DNA of 59,204 nt from an uncultured Oscillospiraceae bacterium (GTDB lineage Bacteria; Bacillota; Clostridia; Oscillospirales; Oscillospiraceae). The notes under the pieces are model-generated. The model worked only from the letters and a program-made list of their open reading frames with translations, was not told the DNA's origin and did not search any database. The stretch covers positions 1 through 59,204 of the forward strand of contig CANQMK010000003.1 in the NCBI GenBank assembly GCA_947624895.1, read 5' to 3'. A program made the position numbers and the translations under genes. Shown here piece after piece: positions 40,730-48,284 of the stretch (its first letter is position 1; each line of letters begins with the position of its first letter).

Positions 40730-40860
40730 TTATCCGACTGGTATTCTGGAATTAACCGACTGGTTTATCTTATGGTATCATTATACTGCGTTACCTACCT
40801 ATGTCAAGTGTTTTCGTACAAAAATTTCAATATTTTTACCCGAATTGCACGTTTTCGTAT
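40730..40860 (-). promoter_or_regulatory. Promoter P4 with tandem operators
   Basis: -35 TTGACA (40802-40807), 16-bp spacer starting TAGGTAGGT, -10 TATAAT (40780-40785). Operators ttaaccgactggttta (40752-40767) and ttatccgactggta (40730-40743) are 22 bp apart. ACGAAAAC boxes lie upstream of the -35, one directly abutting and one about 40 bp further. It drives the ~11-kb operon to 29.67 kb. Confidence 0.85.
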
Positions 40861-40869
40861 AAACATAAT

Positions 40870-41010
40870 GATACAATCCGATATGTGGCCTTAAAGGGCT
40901 CTGGATGGCTCTATACCGCACTTTTCTACTGGATGTGAAAGTATATGGCGACCGTCTTGGGAGGGCGTGGCGGTCTTATACGGCGATTTGGCGGGGAGTT
41001 GTGGGATATT
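40870..41010 (-). promoter_or_regulatory. Upstream element shared with the P1 region
   Basis: Minus-strand CCCCGCCAAATCGCCGTATA, CATATACTTTCACATCC and AGCCCTTTAAGGCCAC recur in variant form at 25740-25850 and in part at 16140-16265. No gene is supported in the rest of this 485-bp gap. Confidence 0.45.
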
Positions 41011-41028
41011 TGTCTGGAAACGCAAAAA

Positions 41029-41062
41029 CACCCCCGCTCCGGCCGAAGCCGAAACGGGGGTG
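41029..41062 (-). terminator. Terminator after the endolysin gene
   Basis: Arms CACCCCCG (41029-41036) and CGGGGGTG (41055-41062), the stem extended by CGGCTTCGGCCGG-type pairing in the loop, then TTTTTGCG on the minus strand. End of the late transcript. Confidence 0.85.
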
Positions 41063-41183
41063 CTCTTATATACCACTATGCAGTTTTATGGGTCCTGTGA
41101 GGGGGCACAGGCTCCCTGCACAGTGGGCGCATCGGGCGGGAGGTCGGCGCCCGTTTACGCTGGTGTGATTTTAGGGCCAAGCC

Positions 41184-42602
41184 CTATTGCTTCGCCAGAA
41201 ACTCTCCGCTGCTGAAGCCGGTGTATTTGACACCCTGATATGTGACCTGGATATACAGCCACTTCACCCCGTTCACGTCGGTGTAGTAGCCGTAGTTCTG
41301 CACCTTCGTGCCGTAAGGCAGGACGGCCATGCTGCCCGTCTTCGACCCTGCGACATTCCTGATGTGGAGGCCGCTCTTGGCGGTGACAGTGTATGTCCCG
41401 GCCAGGGTCTTGTCGAACGACTTTGCCACGCCAGTGGCCTTGCGCTCAGACACGGCAGTCGTCGGTGCCGTTGGCGTTACGGTCGGGGCCGTGGGCTTGG
41501 GCGTAGCGGTAGTAGCCCCCGCCTCGTAGGTGATATACGGGAGCTTTCCATGCTTCGTCCAGTTCCGGCGGTTGTACCCGCTCTTGGAGCAGTTGCAGGC
41601 CGTCACCTGGACGCAGTTGTCCCACTTCGGCGTACACTCAACGGCCAAACCGTCGCCGATGTAGATGCCAATGTGCCCCGACATCCACACGACCTCTCCC
41701 ACCTCGATTTTGGAGAAGTCAGTGGAAACGCCGGAACACTTGGTAATCATGGTATCGGCTCCGATGTCCGGGACACCGTTGGAGGCGTAAGTGGCCCCGC
41801 CGTAGGACTTGCTCTTGTCGCCACTCCAGCCCCACAAAAGCCCTTTGATGAGGCAGACGCAGTCGAACCCAAACGTGTCCTCACTGGCGGCTTGGATCAT
41901 CGCCGTCCGGGCCGCATTGCGGTTGTAGGCGTGATTCTGCGTGTACCGCTTCTTGTTGGCGGTGGTCATAGGCGCACCAAAACAGCCCATGACATACAGC
42001 GTCTTGTAGTTCTTGGCGACATTCAGCGCAGCCTCCGCAAGCTGCTTGCCAGTGGTGATTTTGGCGCCCATAGTTGCACCGCTTCCTTCCTTTGCGTATT
42101 TGTCATAGTAGGTCTGGCCGTAGCCAGCCCTCTGGGTCTGTGTGGCTATGCTGTTCATGCTGGCCGGCTTCTCGAACTTCAGCAGGATCAGGTCCGACGC
42201 CTCCTTGACGGAGGTGGCCGACTTCAGAGCTGCCAGAAGGCCGTAGCTGGACAGCTCTTTCAGCAGGTAGCCGAGCTGGGCTTCAAGGTCTCCCACGGAC
42301 TTGCCGGCAGCCCTGGCATACTCCAAGAGGCCCTGCTTCCGAGACCAGTACGTCCACTGAGCGAGGCCATAACCGGCGGAGTCCTTGATGAAGTTGGTAT
42401 AGGAGCCACTGTCCACCGCCGCCGTGTAGGTCTCGTCGGTGTAGCCCAGCTTCTTCTCGTAGCTGTTCTGAAGGTTCGTCGAAATGAGCCCAGACTCAGC
42501 GTACAGGTTTCCCATCAGACCGGCCACTCCGCAGTCGGAGAGGCCCTGGGCCTTCAGGTAGTTCCAGATTTTCTGTTCATTCGTAGTTCCAACAAGGGCC
42601 AT
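41184..42602 (-). CDS. Endolysin: tail-lysozyme-type domain, CHAP/NlpC-like domain, SH3
   Basis: 472 residues. Residues ~8-160 look like the phage tail lysozyme type (IWNYLKAQGLSDCGVAGLMG, NLYAESGL with the catalytic Glu, and YGLAQWTYW). Residues ~180-355 form an NlpC/P60- or CHAP-like amidase (FGFDCVCLIKGLLWGW with the Cys, and MSGHIGIYIGDGLAVE with the His). A threonine-proline linker leads to a C-terminal SH3-like cell-wall-binding domain (SGLHIRNVAGSKTGSMAVLP). Confidence 0.88.
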   Translation of the reverse strand: MALVGTTNEQKIWNYLKAQGLSDCGVAGLMGNLYAESGLISTNLQNSYEKKLGYTDETYTAAVDSGSYTNFIKDSAGYGLAQWTYWSRKQGLLEYARAAGKSVGDLEAQLGYLLKELSSYGLLAALKSATSVKEASDLILLKFEKPASMNSIATQTQRAGYGQTYYDKYAKEGSGATMGAKITTGKQLAEAALNVAKNYKTLYVMGCFGAPMTTANKKRYTQNHAYNRNAARTAMIQAASEDTFGFDCVCLIKGLLWGWSGDKSKSYGGATYASNGVPDIGADTMITKCSGVSTDFSKIEVGEVVWMSGHIGIYIGDGLAVECTPKWDNCVQVTACNCSKSGYNRRNWTKHGKLPYITYEAGATTATPKPTAPTVTPTAPTTAVSERKATGVAKSFDKTLAGTYTVTAKSGLHIRNVAGSKTGSMAVLPYGTKVQNYGYYTDVNGVKWLYIQVTYQGVKYTGFSSGEFLAKQ

Positions 42603-42608
42603 AGCACA

Positions 42609-42974
42609 TCAGCCCTCCTTGTCTTCTGTTCCCTCCACCAGGGACTTCACGGCGTTGTTGTTCTGCAACATCTCCCGCATCTCTACCAGGGCTTCGTCAA
42701 CAAGCTCACTGAACCACTCGAACGAAACGACCCGGACAAGCCAAGGGAACCGCTGGATGAACAGGTCATACACTTTACGGAGCTTGAGCTGGCCGGTGCC
42801 TCCGCCCAGCTCCTTCTCGGCGTCAGTGACCGCAAGAAGCAGCCACTCCTTGATCTTCTTCACCTGCTCCGAGTTGGGGAGCTTGAGGAAGCGATAGGCC
42901 GCCACGCCGAGGCAGACGCCAACCGCCAGGACGGCGATGAAGATATACCAGTATTCGATGATGAAATCAGCCAT
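42609..42974 (-). CDS. Holin, LL-H family
   Basis: 121 residues. One N-terminal membrane segment (YWYIFIAVLAVGVCLGVAAY), then a helical cytoplasmic part (EWLLLAVTDAEKELGGGTGQ) typical of the Lactobacillus phage LL-H holin family. Next to the endolysin, as expected for a lysis cassette. Confidence 0.85.
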   Translation of the reverse strand: MADFIIEYWYIFIAVLAVGVCLGVAAYRFLKLPNSEQVKKIKEWLLLAVTDAEKELGGGTGQLKLRKVYDLFIQRFPWLVRVVSFEWFSELVDEALVEMREMLQNNNAVKSLVEGTEDKEG

Positions 42975-42986
42975 GATACTTTCTCC

Positions 42987-43460
42987 TTATCCGGCCCCAA
43001 TGTCGGGGCCATCCTCCGCCGGCAGGTCTTCTGCCGGGGGCACAGTGTTTGCGTCTTCCTTCATCCATTCACGCTCACGGTGCTTGACCTTGCTGGTCTT
43101 GATCCAGCCCATCACACCGCACTCGCCTGTCAGGGCGATGAACACGCAGTTGACAAGCGTGTCCGGCACGGCGCCGTACTCCCGGAACAGGTCGATCATG
43201 GTCACCGTGAACCAAAAGAGCATGACGCCGAGGACAAGCAGGATGAAATTCATGGTGCCGAACCGCTCCAGAGCGGCCCCGCACCGTTTGATGACGGACG
43301 GTTTTGCCTGTTCCTCCTTCACCGACCTGGAAGCCCTGCGTTGCCGGCTTCTCTGGCTCCGCCGCTTTACGGCGGTCACCACACGGGCAAGCAGATACAG
43401 GGCAACCACGCCCAAGATGAAGCCGGCAAGGCAGGCGGCGACTACAACCTTCACGGGCAT
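42987..43460 (-). CDS. Membrane protein in the lysis cassette
   Basis: 157 residues: an N-terminal membrane segment (VVVAACLAGFILGVVALYLL), a highly basic stretch, a second membrane segment (FILLVLGVMLFWFTVTMID) and a third weaker one. May be a second holin-like or regulatory membrane protein. Confidence 0.68.
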   Translation of the reverse strand: MPVKVVVAACLAGFILGVVALYLLARVVTAVKRRSQRSRQRRASRSVKEEQAKPSVIKRCGAALERFGTMNFILLVLGVMLFWFTVTMIDLFREYGAVPDTLVNCVFIALTGECGVMGWIKTSKVKHREREWMKEDANTVPPAEDLPAEDGPDIGAG

Positions 43461-43490
43461 CGGTACTCCCTCCTCACGAAGAATTGTTCT

Positions 43491-43946
43491 TTACGGCTTC
43501 AGCGGCAGCTCGTCCACCGCTTCTACGATTAGGTCAGCGTCGCCGTTTCCGCCGAGGCCGTCGTGGTATGCGTCGTGCATCATGTGGAAGATGCGGCGGT
43601 CATCGAAGCTGATCTCGCCCTTCTGGATGTAGCTCTGGCCGAGATGCCGGATGCGGTCAAGGAGGGAAACCTTCTCCGCCTCCATGAGCGCCTCCACTTG
43701 CTTCTTCAGAGCAGCGATCTCGCTCTCCATCTCCCTCTGCCGCCTGTCCTCCGTTTTCTTGATCTCCTCGACGGCTTCGCCGATTTCCTCGGTCTTGTCG
43801 GCCTTTTCCTCGGCCTTGTCCTCTTTGGCGGCCTTCCGGCTGGCCTTGAATTTCCACCGCTCATTGAGGCCGTTGATGATAGCGGCTCCAGCCGCCCCGC
43901 CAGCGATGGCAAGGCCGAGGGCGGCGACAAACTCCCAGAATGTCAT
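43491..43946 (-). CDS. Membrane-anchored coiled-coil phage protein
   Basis: 151 residues. Residues 1-25 are a membrane segment (FWEFVAALGLAIAGGAAGAA), followed by a long charged coiled coil and a C-terminal block (RIRHLGQSYIQKGEISFDDR, RIFHMMHDAYHDGLGG) common in Firmicutes phages at this position. Its RBS lies within the structured leader annotated upstream. Confidence 0.72.
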   Translation of the reverse strand: MTFWEFVAALGLAIAGGAAGAAIINGLNERWKFKASRKAAKEDKAEEKADKTEEIGEAVEEIKKTEDRRQREMESEIAALKKQVEALMEAEKVSLLDRIRHLGQSYIQKGEISFDDRRIFHMMHDAYHDGLGGNGDADLIVEAVDELPLKP

Positions 43947-43950
43947 GATG

Positions 43951-44049
43951 AATACCTCTCTTGACAGTGTGTAGTTGGCGGGGAATCCCGCCTTGAAAAA
44001 GGGGTCATAGCCATATTTTCAATACCACCGCTTCAGGCGAGAGGTATTG
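43951..44049 (-). promoter_or_regulatory. Leader with two mutually exclusive hairpins over the RBS
   Basis: On the minus strand CAATACC (44043-44049) can pair with GGTATTG (44020-44026), with a CGC/GCG stem inside. Or AATACCTCTC (44039-44048) can pair with GAGAGGTATT (43951-43960), which holds the Shine-Dalgarno of the 43491 gene. The two exclude each other. A third stem GGCGGG/CCCGCC (43977-43992) lies between. It may switch translation of the lysis genes. Confidence 0.5.
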
Positions 44050-44050
44050 T

Positions 44051-44075
44051 AAAGGGGCGGCCCGAAGGCCACCCC
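44051..44075 (-). terminator. Terminator before the lysis leader
   Basis: Stem GGGGTGGCC-TTCG-GGCCGCCCC on the minus strand with UUCG tetraloop and TTTACAAT after it. It directly precedes the switch-like leader. Confidence 0.75.
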
Positions 44076-44083
44076 CTCTCTGT

Positions 44084-44254
44084 TCAGATAACCCAGTCGC
44101 CAGCGATCTCGGCAAGCCGATTTCTCTCGGCGAGGGCCTCTTCCTCCTGAACCTGCGCTCCGAACTGCTCCAGGATATAAGCCTGGGCCTTGATGATTTC
44201 AGCCTGCCGGATGCAGATGTCGGTGAGCTCTGCGATCAATTCCGTTTTGTCTAT
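44084..44254 (-). CDS. Small helical protein, possible ATA start
   Basis: 56 residues, (I/M)DKTELIAELTDICIRQAEI then IKAQAYILEQFGAQVQ. The opening matches small phage proteins beginning MDK.EL, but the start codon in this sequence is ATA, eight bases after GGGAGGG. The next in-frame alternative is a TTG five codons on, without RBS. Either a rare ATA start, a start-codon mutation, or a sequence error. Confidence 0.6.
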   Translation of the reverse strand: MDKTELIAELTDICIRQAEIIKAQAYILEQFGAQVQEEEALAERNRLAEIAGDWVI

Positions 44255-44278
44255 CCAGGGAACCCTCCCTTTCCTTCG

Positions 44279-44704
44279 TCAGAACAGGACATAGTGCGGC
44301 CGCTCCTCTCCGAAGAGCCAGTGTCTCAGCCAGTCGTCCAGCACCACGGCCACCACTGACAGGAGGATCCACAGCAGGCAAAACGGCAGGCAGATTTGCC
44401 CCATGAAGTTCAGGGGCATGGTGGAGTAGTCCCAGATGCCAAGGCCCAGCCACACGTTGAGGATGAACCCGGCCACCAGCTCGGCTGCGGTGACGATGCC
44501 GGCGCCTATCAAGCTCTGCTTCCACAGCGGCATCTCCCAGGGAAACAGCTCATTGATGGCGCCGATGAGCACGAAGCAGATACCGCCGACCACGCCCATC
44601 GTCCAGTGGGTGTGTCCCCTCCAGACGATTTCAATGCCGCAGTAAATCAGACCGCCGATGAGAAGCAGCACGGCCATTTTCAGGGCCGTCTTCACCGCTT
44701 TCAT
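44279..44704 (-). CDS. ABC_trans_CmpB-type membrane protein
   Basis: 141 residues with about four membrane segments. GGICFVLIGAINELFPWEMP and the following LGIWDYS pattern are the hallmark of the PF06541 putative ABC-transporter type IV family. No ATPase gene nearby. Placement just before the lysis genes suggests a holin-associated or host-membrane role. That is inference. Confidence 0.8.
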   Translation of the reverse strand: MKAVKTALKMAVLLLIGGLIYCGIEIVWRGHTHWTMGVVGGICFVLIGAINELFPWEMPLWKQSLIGAGIVTAAELVAGFILNVWLGLGIWDYSTMPLNFMGQICLPFCLLWILLSVVAVVLDDWLRHWLFGEERPHYVLF

Positions 44705-44705
44705 A

Positions 44706-45275
44706 TCAGCCACCCAGCTTCGCCACGATGGCGTCCATCTGGGCCTGAGCCACAGCCAGCTTCTCGGCCATCTTGGCCGCATACTCCTTGGGGAGCTCCA
44801 TACCGTAGGTGACGGCGGCCAGGTCCTCAGGCGTGGTGAGGGTCAGGACGTACTCCTTCAGGGTGTTGTGGTAGGTCGTCTGCGTGGTGATATGCGTCTG
44901 GGCGGCAATATAGATCTGGGCGATCTCCGTTGCCGTGTAGATGCGGCACACCCCGCCGTCCGCCTGGTACGGGAACTGGGTGCCGCCCAGCTCCACCACC
45001 CTGAACAGGTTGGCGATGTTGCTCTGGTCCTCGATGGACAGGTTGAAGTGAACGGTCTCGCCGCCCAGCTCCAGGTCGACACCGTGGACGATGACGGCGT
45101 TGCAGGCCACCGAGATCTCCACCAGCTTGACCTTCTGGAGAAGCTCGAAAGCCTTCTCCTCGCCGACAAGGTCGATGGCGTCGTCGGTGGTGATCCACCC
45201 CTTGCCGATGGCCTTCACCAGACCGTCCAGGCCGATCTCCTGGCTCCGGTACATATCGGAAACTTTGTTCTTCAT
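44706..45275 (-). CDS. XkdX/DUF4376-like tail-associated protein
   Basis: 189 residues. The start (VKAIGKGWITTDDAIDLVGE) is of the XkdX type found after phage tail fibres. The C-terminal half (YTATEIAQIYIAAQTHITTQ, AEKLAVAQAQMDAIVAKLGG) resembles DUF4376. Probably assembly or fibre-tip related. Confidence 0.75.
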   Translation of the reverse strand: MKNKVSDMYRSQEIGLDGLVKAIGKGWITTDDAIDLVGEEKAFELLQKVKLVEISVACNAVIVHGVDLELGGETVHFNLSIEDQSNIANLFRVVELGGTQFPYQADGGVCRIYTATEIAQIYIAAQTHITTQTTYHNTLKEYVLTLTTPEDLAAVTYGMELPKEYAAKMAEKLAVAQAQMDAIVAKLGG

Positions 45276-45278
45276 CGG

Positions 45279-45539
45279 TTATCCCTCCAGTGCGGACCGA
45301 AGCAGGGCGTCAACGGCTCCCTGCTGGGCCATGATATACTCGCCGCCGTTCACCTCGTTGAGGTCGACGGTCTCCAGCCCTTCCATCTCCCCGCCGGGCA
45401 GATTATAGGGCACAGAGTTGAGGGCGACGCCCTGGGCCTCGCTCTCCTCAGCTTCGACGTACACGCCGTCGACCTTCTTGATGAAGCGGGGCTTCTCAAC
45501 GATGCCGATGACGCTTCCGCCTTTCACGACTGCGTACAT
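45279..45539 (-). CDS. Small tail-fibre-associated protein
   Basis: 86 residues: MYAVVKGGSVIGIVEKPRFI and VPYNLPGGEMEGLETVDLNE. Position and layout fit a fibre assembly or tip protein. ATG at 45539 after AGGAGGTAATGAAATC. Confidence 0.7.
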   Translation of the reverse strand: MYAVVKGGSVIGIVEKPRFIKKVDGVYVEAEESEAQGVALNSVPYNLPGGEMEGLETVDLNEVNGGEYIMAQQGAVDALLRSALEG

Positions 45540-45546
45540 GATTTCA

Positions 45547-45954
45547 TTACCTCCTGACCTTGATGTTGAGGGCCGCTGCCAGCATAGCCAGCTCCGGCAC
45601 CTGTGCGTTAAAGAAGTCCTCGTTGAACAGGATAGTGTCCACATCATCCCGCAGGAAGCGGGACCAGTGTGTCTCCAGCATCACGATCTCCTCGTCCGTG
45701 AAGCGGAACCCCTTCCCCGCTCTACGGGGAGCGTAGGCGATGGCGTAGGTCAGCTTCCCACGCTCAAGGCCCTGGCCGTCATCATTCCTGGCGAAGTATT
45801 GCTGGGCGACCTCACTGCTGGTGAAGCAGATGGCCCTTCCGTCAGGCGTGGCGATAAAGTCCCCAATGGTCTCGAACTTCGTCCCGTAGGGGATGTTCAG
45901 CAGAGTGCCGTCTGCGCCACGTTCTCTGAACCGGCGGTGAACGATGTATTCCAT
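45547..45954 (-). CDS. Conserved phage protein downstream of the RT
   Basis: 135 residues. EYIVHRRFRERGADGTLLNI, then GRAICFTSSEVAQQYFARND and FTDEEIVMLETHW. Common late phage protein of unknown role. Its start overlaps the last 58 bp of the RT gene. Confidence 0.75.
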   Translation of the reverse strand: MEYIVHRRFRERGADGTLLNIPYGTKFETIGDFIATPDGRAICFTSSEVAQQYFARNDDGQGLERGKLTYAIAYAPRRAGKGFRFTDEEIVMLETHWSRFLRDDVDTILFNEDFFNAQVPELAMLAAALNIKVRR

Positions 45955-47201
45955 CTCGTGTCCTTTCTCCCCTTGCTACGCCTGGTGTAGACCCAGCCCG
46001 TTTTGGTCTTCTTCGCTTTCAGGGTGCAAGGGAACTTCAGTTTTCTCGCCGCCAGCTCTGCGGCAAACATCTTGGCAAACCGCTCATCCATCGCCTGCAA
46101 GGTGTCGTAGCTGTTGCACCTCTTGGCGTGTGCCCTCCAGGACTGGTAGGACTGGGCGGCGTCTTCAAAGTCCATCTTCCCTTCCGTCACCCACCGCCGG
46201 AATATGTCCAGCTTCCGACGGATGGCCCGGATGCTCTGGCGACTCAGCTTCATCGTCACCTTCCCGGACTCCTCCAGGGTTATCCTCATCTTCAGGAACT
46301 TGAAGCTGTGGTTCCGAAACGGGGTAATGACGCACTTCTTCGGGCTGAGGGCCAGCCCCATCTCCGGCGCCATGATGTGAAGGCACCGGTCAATGTCCCT
46401 CAGCTCCTCCAGGGAGTTGCTGATGGCGTGGCCGTCATCCATGTACCGGCCAGACCCCTCTATCCGCCGCACCTCTTTGATGTAGTGGTCAATGGGGCTG
46501 GCGTAGTCCAGGGCGATGATCTGGGACACCTCGCTGCCGAGGCCGACGCCATGAGGACGCTCGGCGTCCTTTTCGGCGGTCTTCATCAGCCGGAAGTCGT
46601 CCACCAGGTCACAGAACAGGGCGTAGAGCCGGTCATCCCGGATCCTCTTCCTCGCTCGCTCCTTGATGCCGTCATGCGGTATTGAGCCGAAGTAGCCCTT
46701 GAAGTCGAACTGGTAGATGCCACCCTCCAGGCCGTACAGCCGGTAGTGGCGCTGAAGCTGTTTCTTCAGCCTCATCAGGGCAAAGTCCATACCCTTGTCC
46801 TTGAGGCTGGCTGAGTTGTCGTAGATGAAGCTCCTGGAGTAGCTCTCCGTCAGGAGGTATGAGCATAGGCACTTCTGCGTGGCTCTCTCCTTGATCGGCA
46901 GTGCGTCTATGTCCCTGGCCTTCCCATGCTCTATGGTGCAAAAGCTGTGGAAGCCCCGGAACTTCCGCTTGCCATCTCTCAGGGTCTTGTACGTCTCCAG
47001 ACTCTCCGAAAGCAGGTTGCTCTCAAAGTTTATGGTCGAGGTCTTCCACCTCGTCCCCTCACAGCAGGCTTTCCCGGATTTGACAAGATGCCCAAACGAC
47101 ATGACCTCCTCAAAGGTCCTGCCGGCAATCTCCAGCGCCTTCGCTTCTCGCTTGGCCTTTCGACGCTGATACCGGGCCTCCCGCCGTTCCTCACTCGTCA
47201 C
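45897..47201 (-). CDS. DGR reverse transcriptase
   Basis: 434 residues. YQFDFKGYFGSIPHDG (catalytic Asp region), GLGSEVSQIIALDY, and YMDDGHAIS (catalytic YxDD). The GxxxSQ in motif 4 separates DGR enzymes from group II intron RTs (usually QGxxxSP). It copies TR RNA with adenine-specific errors and delivers cDNA into VR sites with Avd. GTG at 47201 after AAGGAGG. Placed TP-avd-TR-RT, the classic order. Confidence 0.95.
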   Translation of the reverse strand: MTSEERREARYQRRKAKREAKALEIAGRTFEEVMSFGHLVKSGKACCEGTRWKTSTINFESNLLSESLETYKTLRDGKRKFRGFHSFCTIEHGKARDIDALPIKERATQKCLCSYLLTESYSRSFIYDNSASLKDKGMDFALMRLKKQLQRHYRLYGLEGGIYQFDFKGYFGSIPHDGIKERARKRIRDDRLYALFCDLVDDFRLMKTAEKDAERPHGVGLGSEVSQIIALDYASPIDHYIKEVRRIEGSGRYMDDGHAISNSLEELRDIDRCLHIMAPEMGLALSPKKCVITPFRNHSFKFLKMRITLEESGKVTMKLSRQSIRAIRRKLDIFRRWVTEGKMDFEDAAQSYQSWRAHAKRCNSYDTLQAMDERFAKMFAAELAARKLKFPCTLKAKKTKTGWVYTRRSKGRKDTRWNTSFTAGSENVAQTALC

Positions 47202-47719
47202 TTGGCAAAGTCCTCCTTAGCCACGATGCAACCCCCATGTACAGCGGTCCATCTTACGGTCGGTTTGTGGGAGCATCACTCCCCACACCTATCCCGTCGT
47301 CCAGGACGGTTTTTCGGTAGTAGCTGCGTAACGGAACACTCATGAAACGAGGGAGGCGGTCACCGGTGGCGTTCTGCTGGTTCCGGTTTCCTGCCCGTCA
47401 AACTCCCTCGCCATGCAAGCAGCGTCCGGGCGTCCGTATCATGAGGCAATTTTTGGATTGAAACCCTTTCGGGCCATTCTCCACGGTGCAAGTTCTCCTT
47501 TAAGGTTTGGGACATCGCTTCGCTCATTCGCTACTAATTCCAGTCCCCAATCTCGTTTCTTAAATCCCGGCGCAAACCCATTCGAATTGTAGGCGTTGTT
47601 GTTGTTCGCACTCCCGTCGGTGTTCACATTGCAGAAGTTGTTCGTGTTCGTCGCATTGACCGAGCGGAGCCACCAGTTGCAGGCGGAGCCGTCAGAACTT
47701 GCCCTAAATCATTTTGCCG
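47202..47719 (-). ncRNA. DGR RNA region: TR plus 364-bp spacer
   Basis: 518 bp without a protein gene between avd and the RT. The TR starts 28 bp after the avd stop. The 364-bp spacer from the TR to the RT contains possible stems, for example around 47265-47290 and 47297-47315. In studied DGRs this spacer RNA primes cDNA synthesis and binds RT-Avd. A 62-codon frame over the TR is not regarded as coding. Confidence 0.75.
47566..47691 (-). repeat. DGR template repeat TR
   Basis: 126 bp aligned without gaps to VR1 and, over 110 bp, to VR2. It has 32 coding-strand adenines, mostly in AAC/AAT codons that would read as asparagine (e.g. SANNNNAYNSN). This codon choice lets A-to-N changes reach many amino acids, including none that create stops at the first two positions. 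Confidence 0.96.
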
Positions 47720-48196
47720 CTACTTCTTCATGGCGGCCTCCTCCTTTCTCTTCTTCAGGTACGATGCGTACCGCTGTTTGTCGCTGTCCATCAATGCACG
47801 GATCCTCTTGAGGGTGATGTTGCCCTGCTCAGTCCACCGCCGGAACGCATCGTCATAATCAGCCCGGCACTTGAAGTAGTTGTTGCCATCGTCCACCAGC
47901 TCATAGCTGAAGGTGATCTCGCCCAGCAGAGCCTCGGCCGCACTGGCCGCCATCATCAGGTAGCGGTGCCGCAGGTCAAAGTCATGCTGGGTCATATCCT
48001 TGTGGACAAAGATGGAGTTCGCTCGCAGACAATCCGTGTATATCTCGGTCGCAAGCTCCAGGAGGTTGTTCGTGATAATCCACCGGTAGCTCTTCGGAAA
48101 CCGCTTCACCACCCGCATGGTCACTTTCCTCAATTCCCTCGCATCCGCTATAAACTCGGCCGCCGCATCTTTCCGGCGGGACTTATATACAGACAT
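47720..48196 (-). CDS. avd: Accessory variability determinant (Avd)
   Basis: 158 residues, nearly all helical and basic: FIADARELRKVTMRVVKRFP, then LRHRYLMMAASAAEALLGEI. Avd forms a pentameric four-helix-bundle barrel that binds the RT and the TR RNA. It sits between target gene and TR. ATG at 48196 after AAAGGAGAAGTGAA. Confidence 0.88.
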   Translation of the reverse strand: MSVYKSRRKDAAAEFIADARELRKVTMRVVKRFPKSYRWIITNNLLELATEIYTDCLRANSIFVHKDMTQHDFDLRHRYLMMAASAAEALLGEITFSYELVDDGNNYFKCRADYDDAFRRWTEQGNITLKRIRALMDSDKQRYASYLKKRKEEAAMKK

Positions 48197-48236
48197 TTCA
48201 CTTCTCCTTTGGATTGGTGCTTGTCGGCGTTACGCT

Positions 48237-48258
48237 GGAGGGGGCTTGCGCCCCCTCC
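48237..48258 (-). other. Hairpin downstream of VR1 (DGR target-site cruciform)
   Basis: Perfect 9-bp arms GGAGGGGGC and GCCCCCTCC with loop GCAA on the coding strand. It lies 42 bp past VR1, between the stop of the target gene and avd. Counterpart of the hairpin after VR2. Confidence 0.8.
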
Positions 48259-48284
48259 GCTTCACTTAGCTTCCTGATTTTGGA

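Noticed and set aside
47439-47627. 62-codon frame over the TR with a run of asparagines
   Set aside because: It is the DGR template; the reading frame follows from its copy relation to the VR. No convincing RBS, and the TR functions as RNA.
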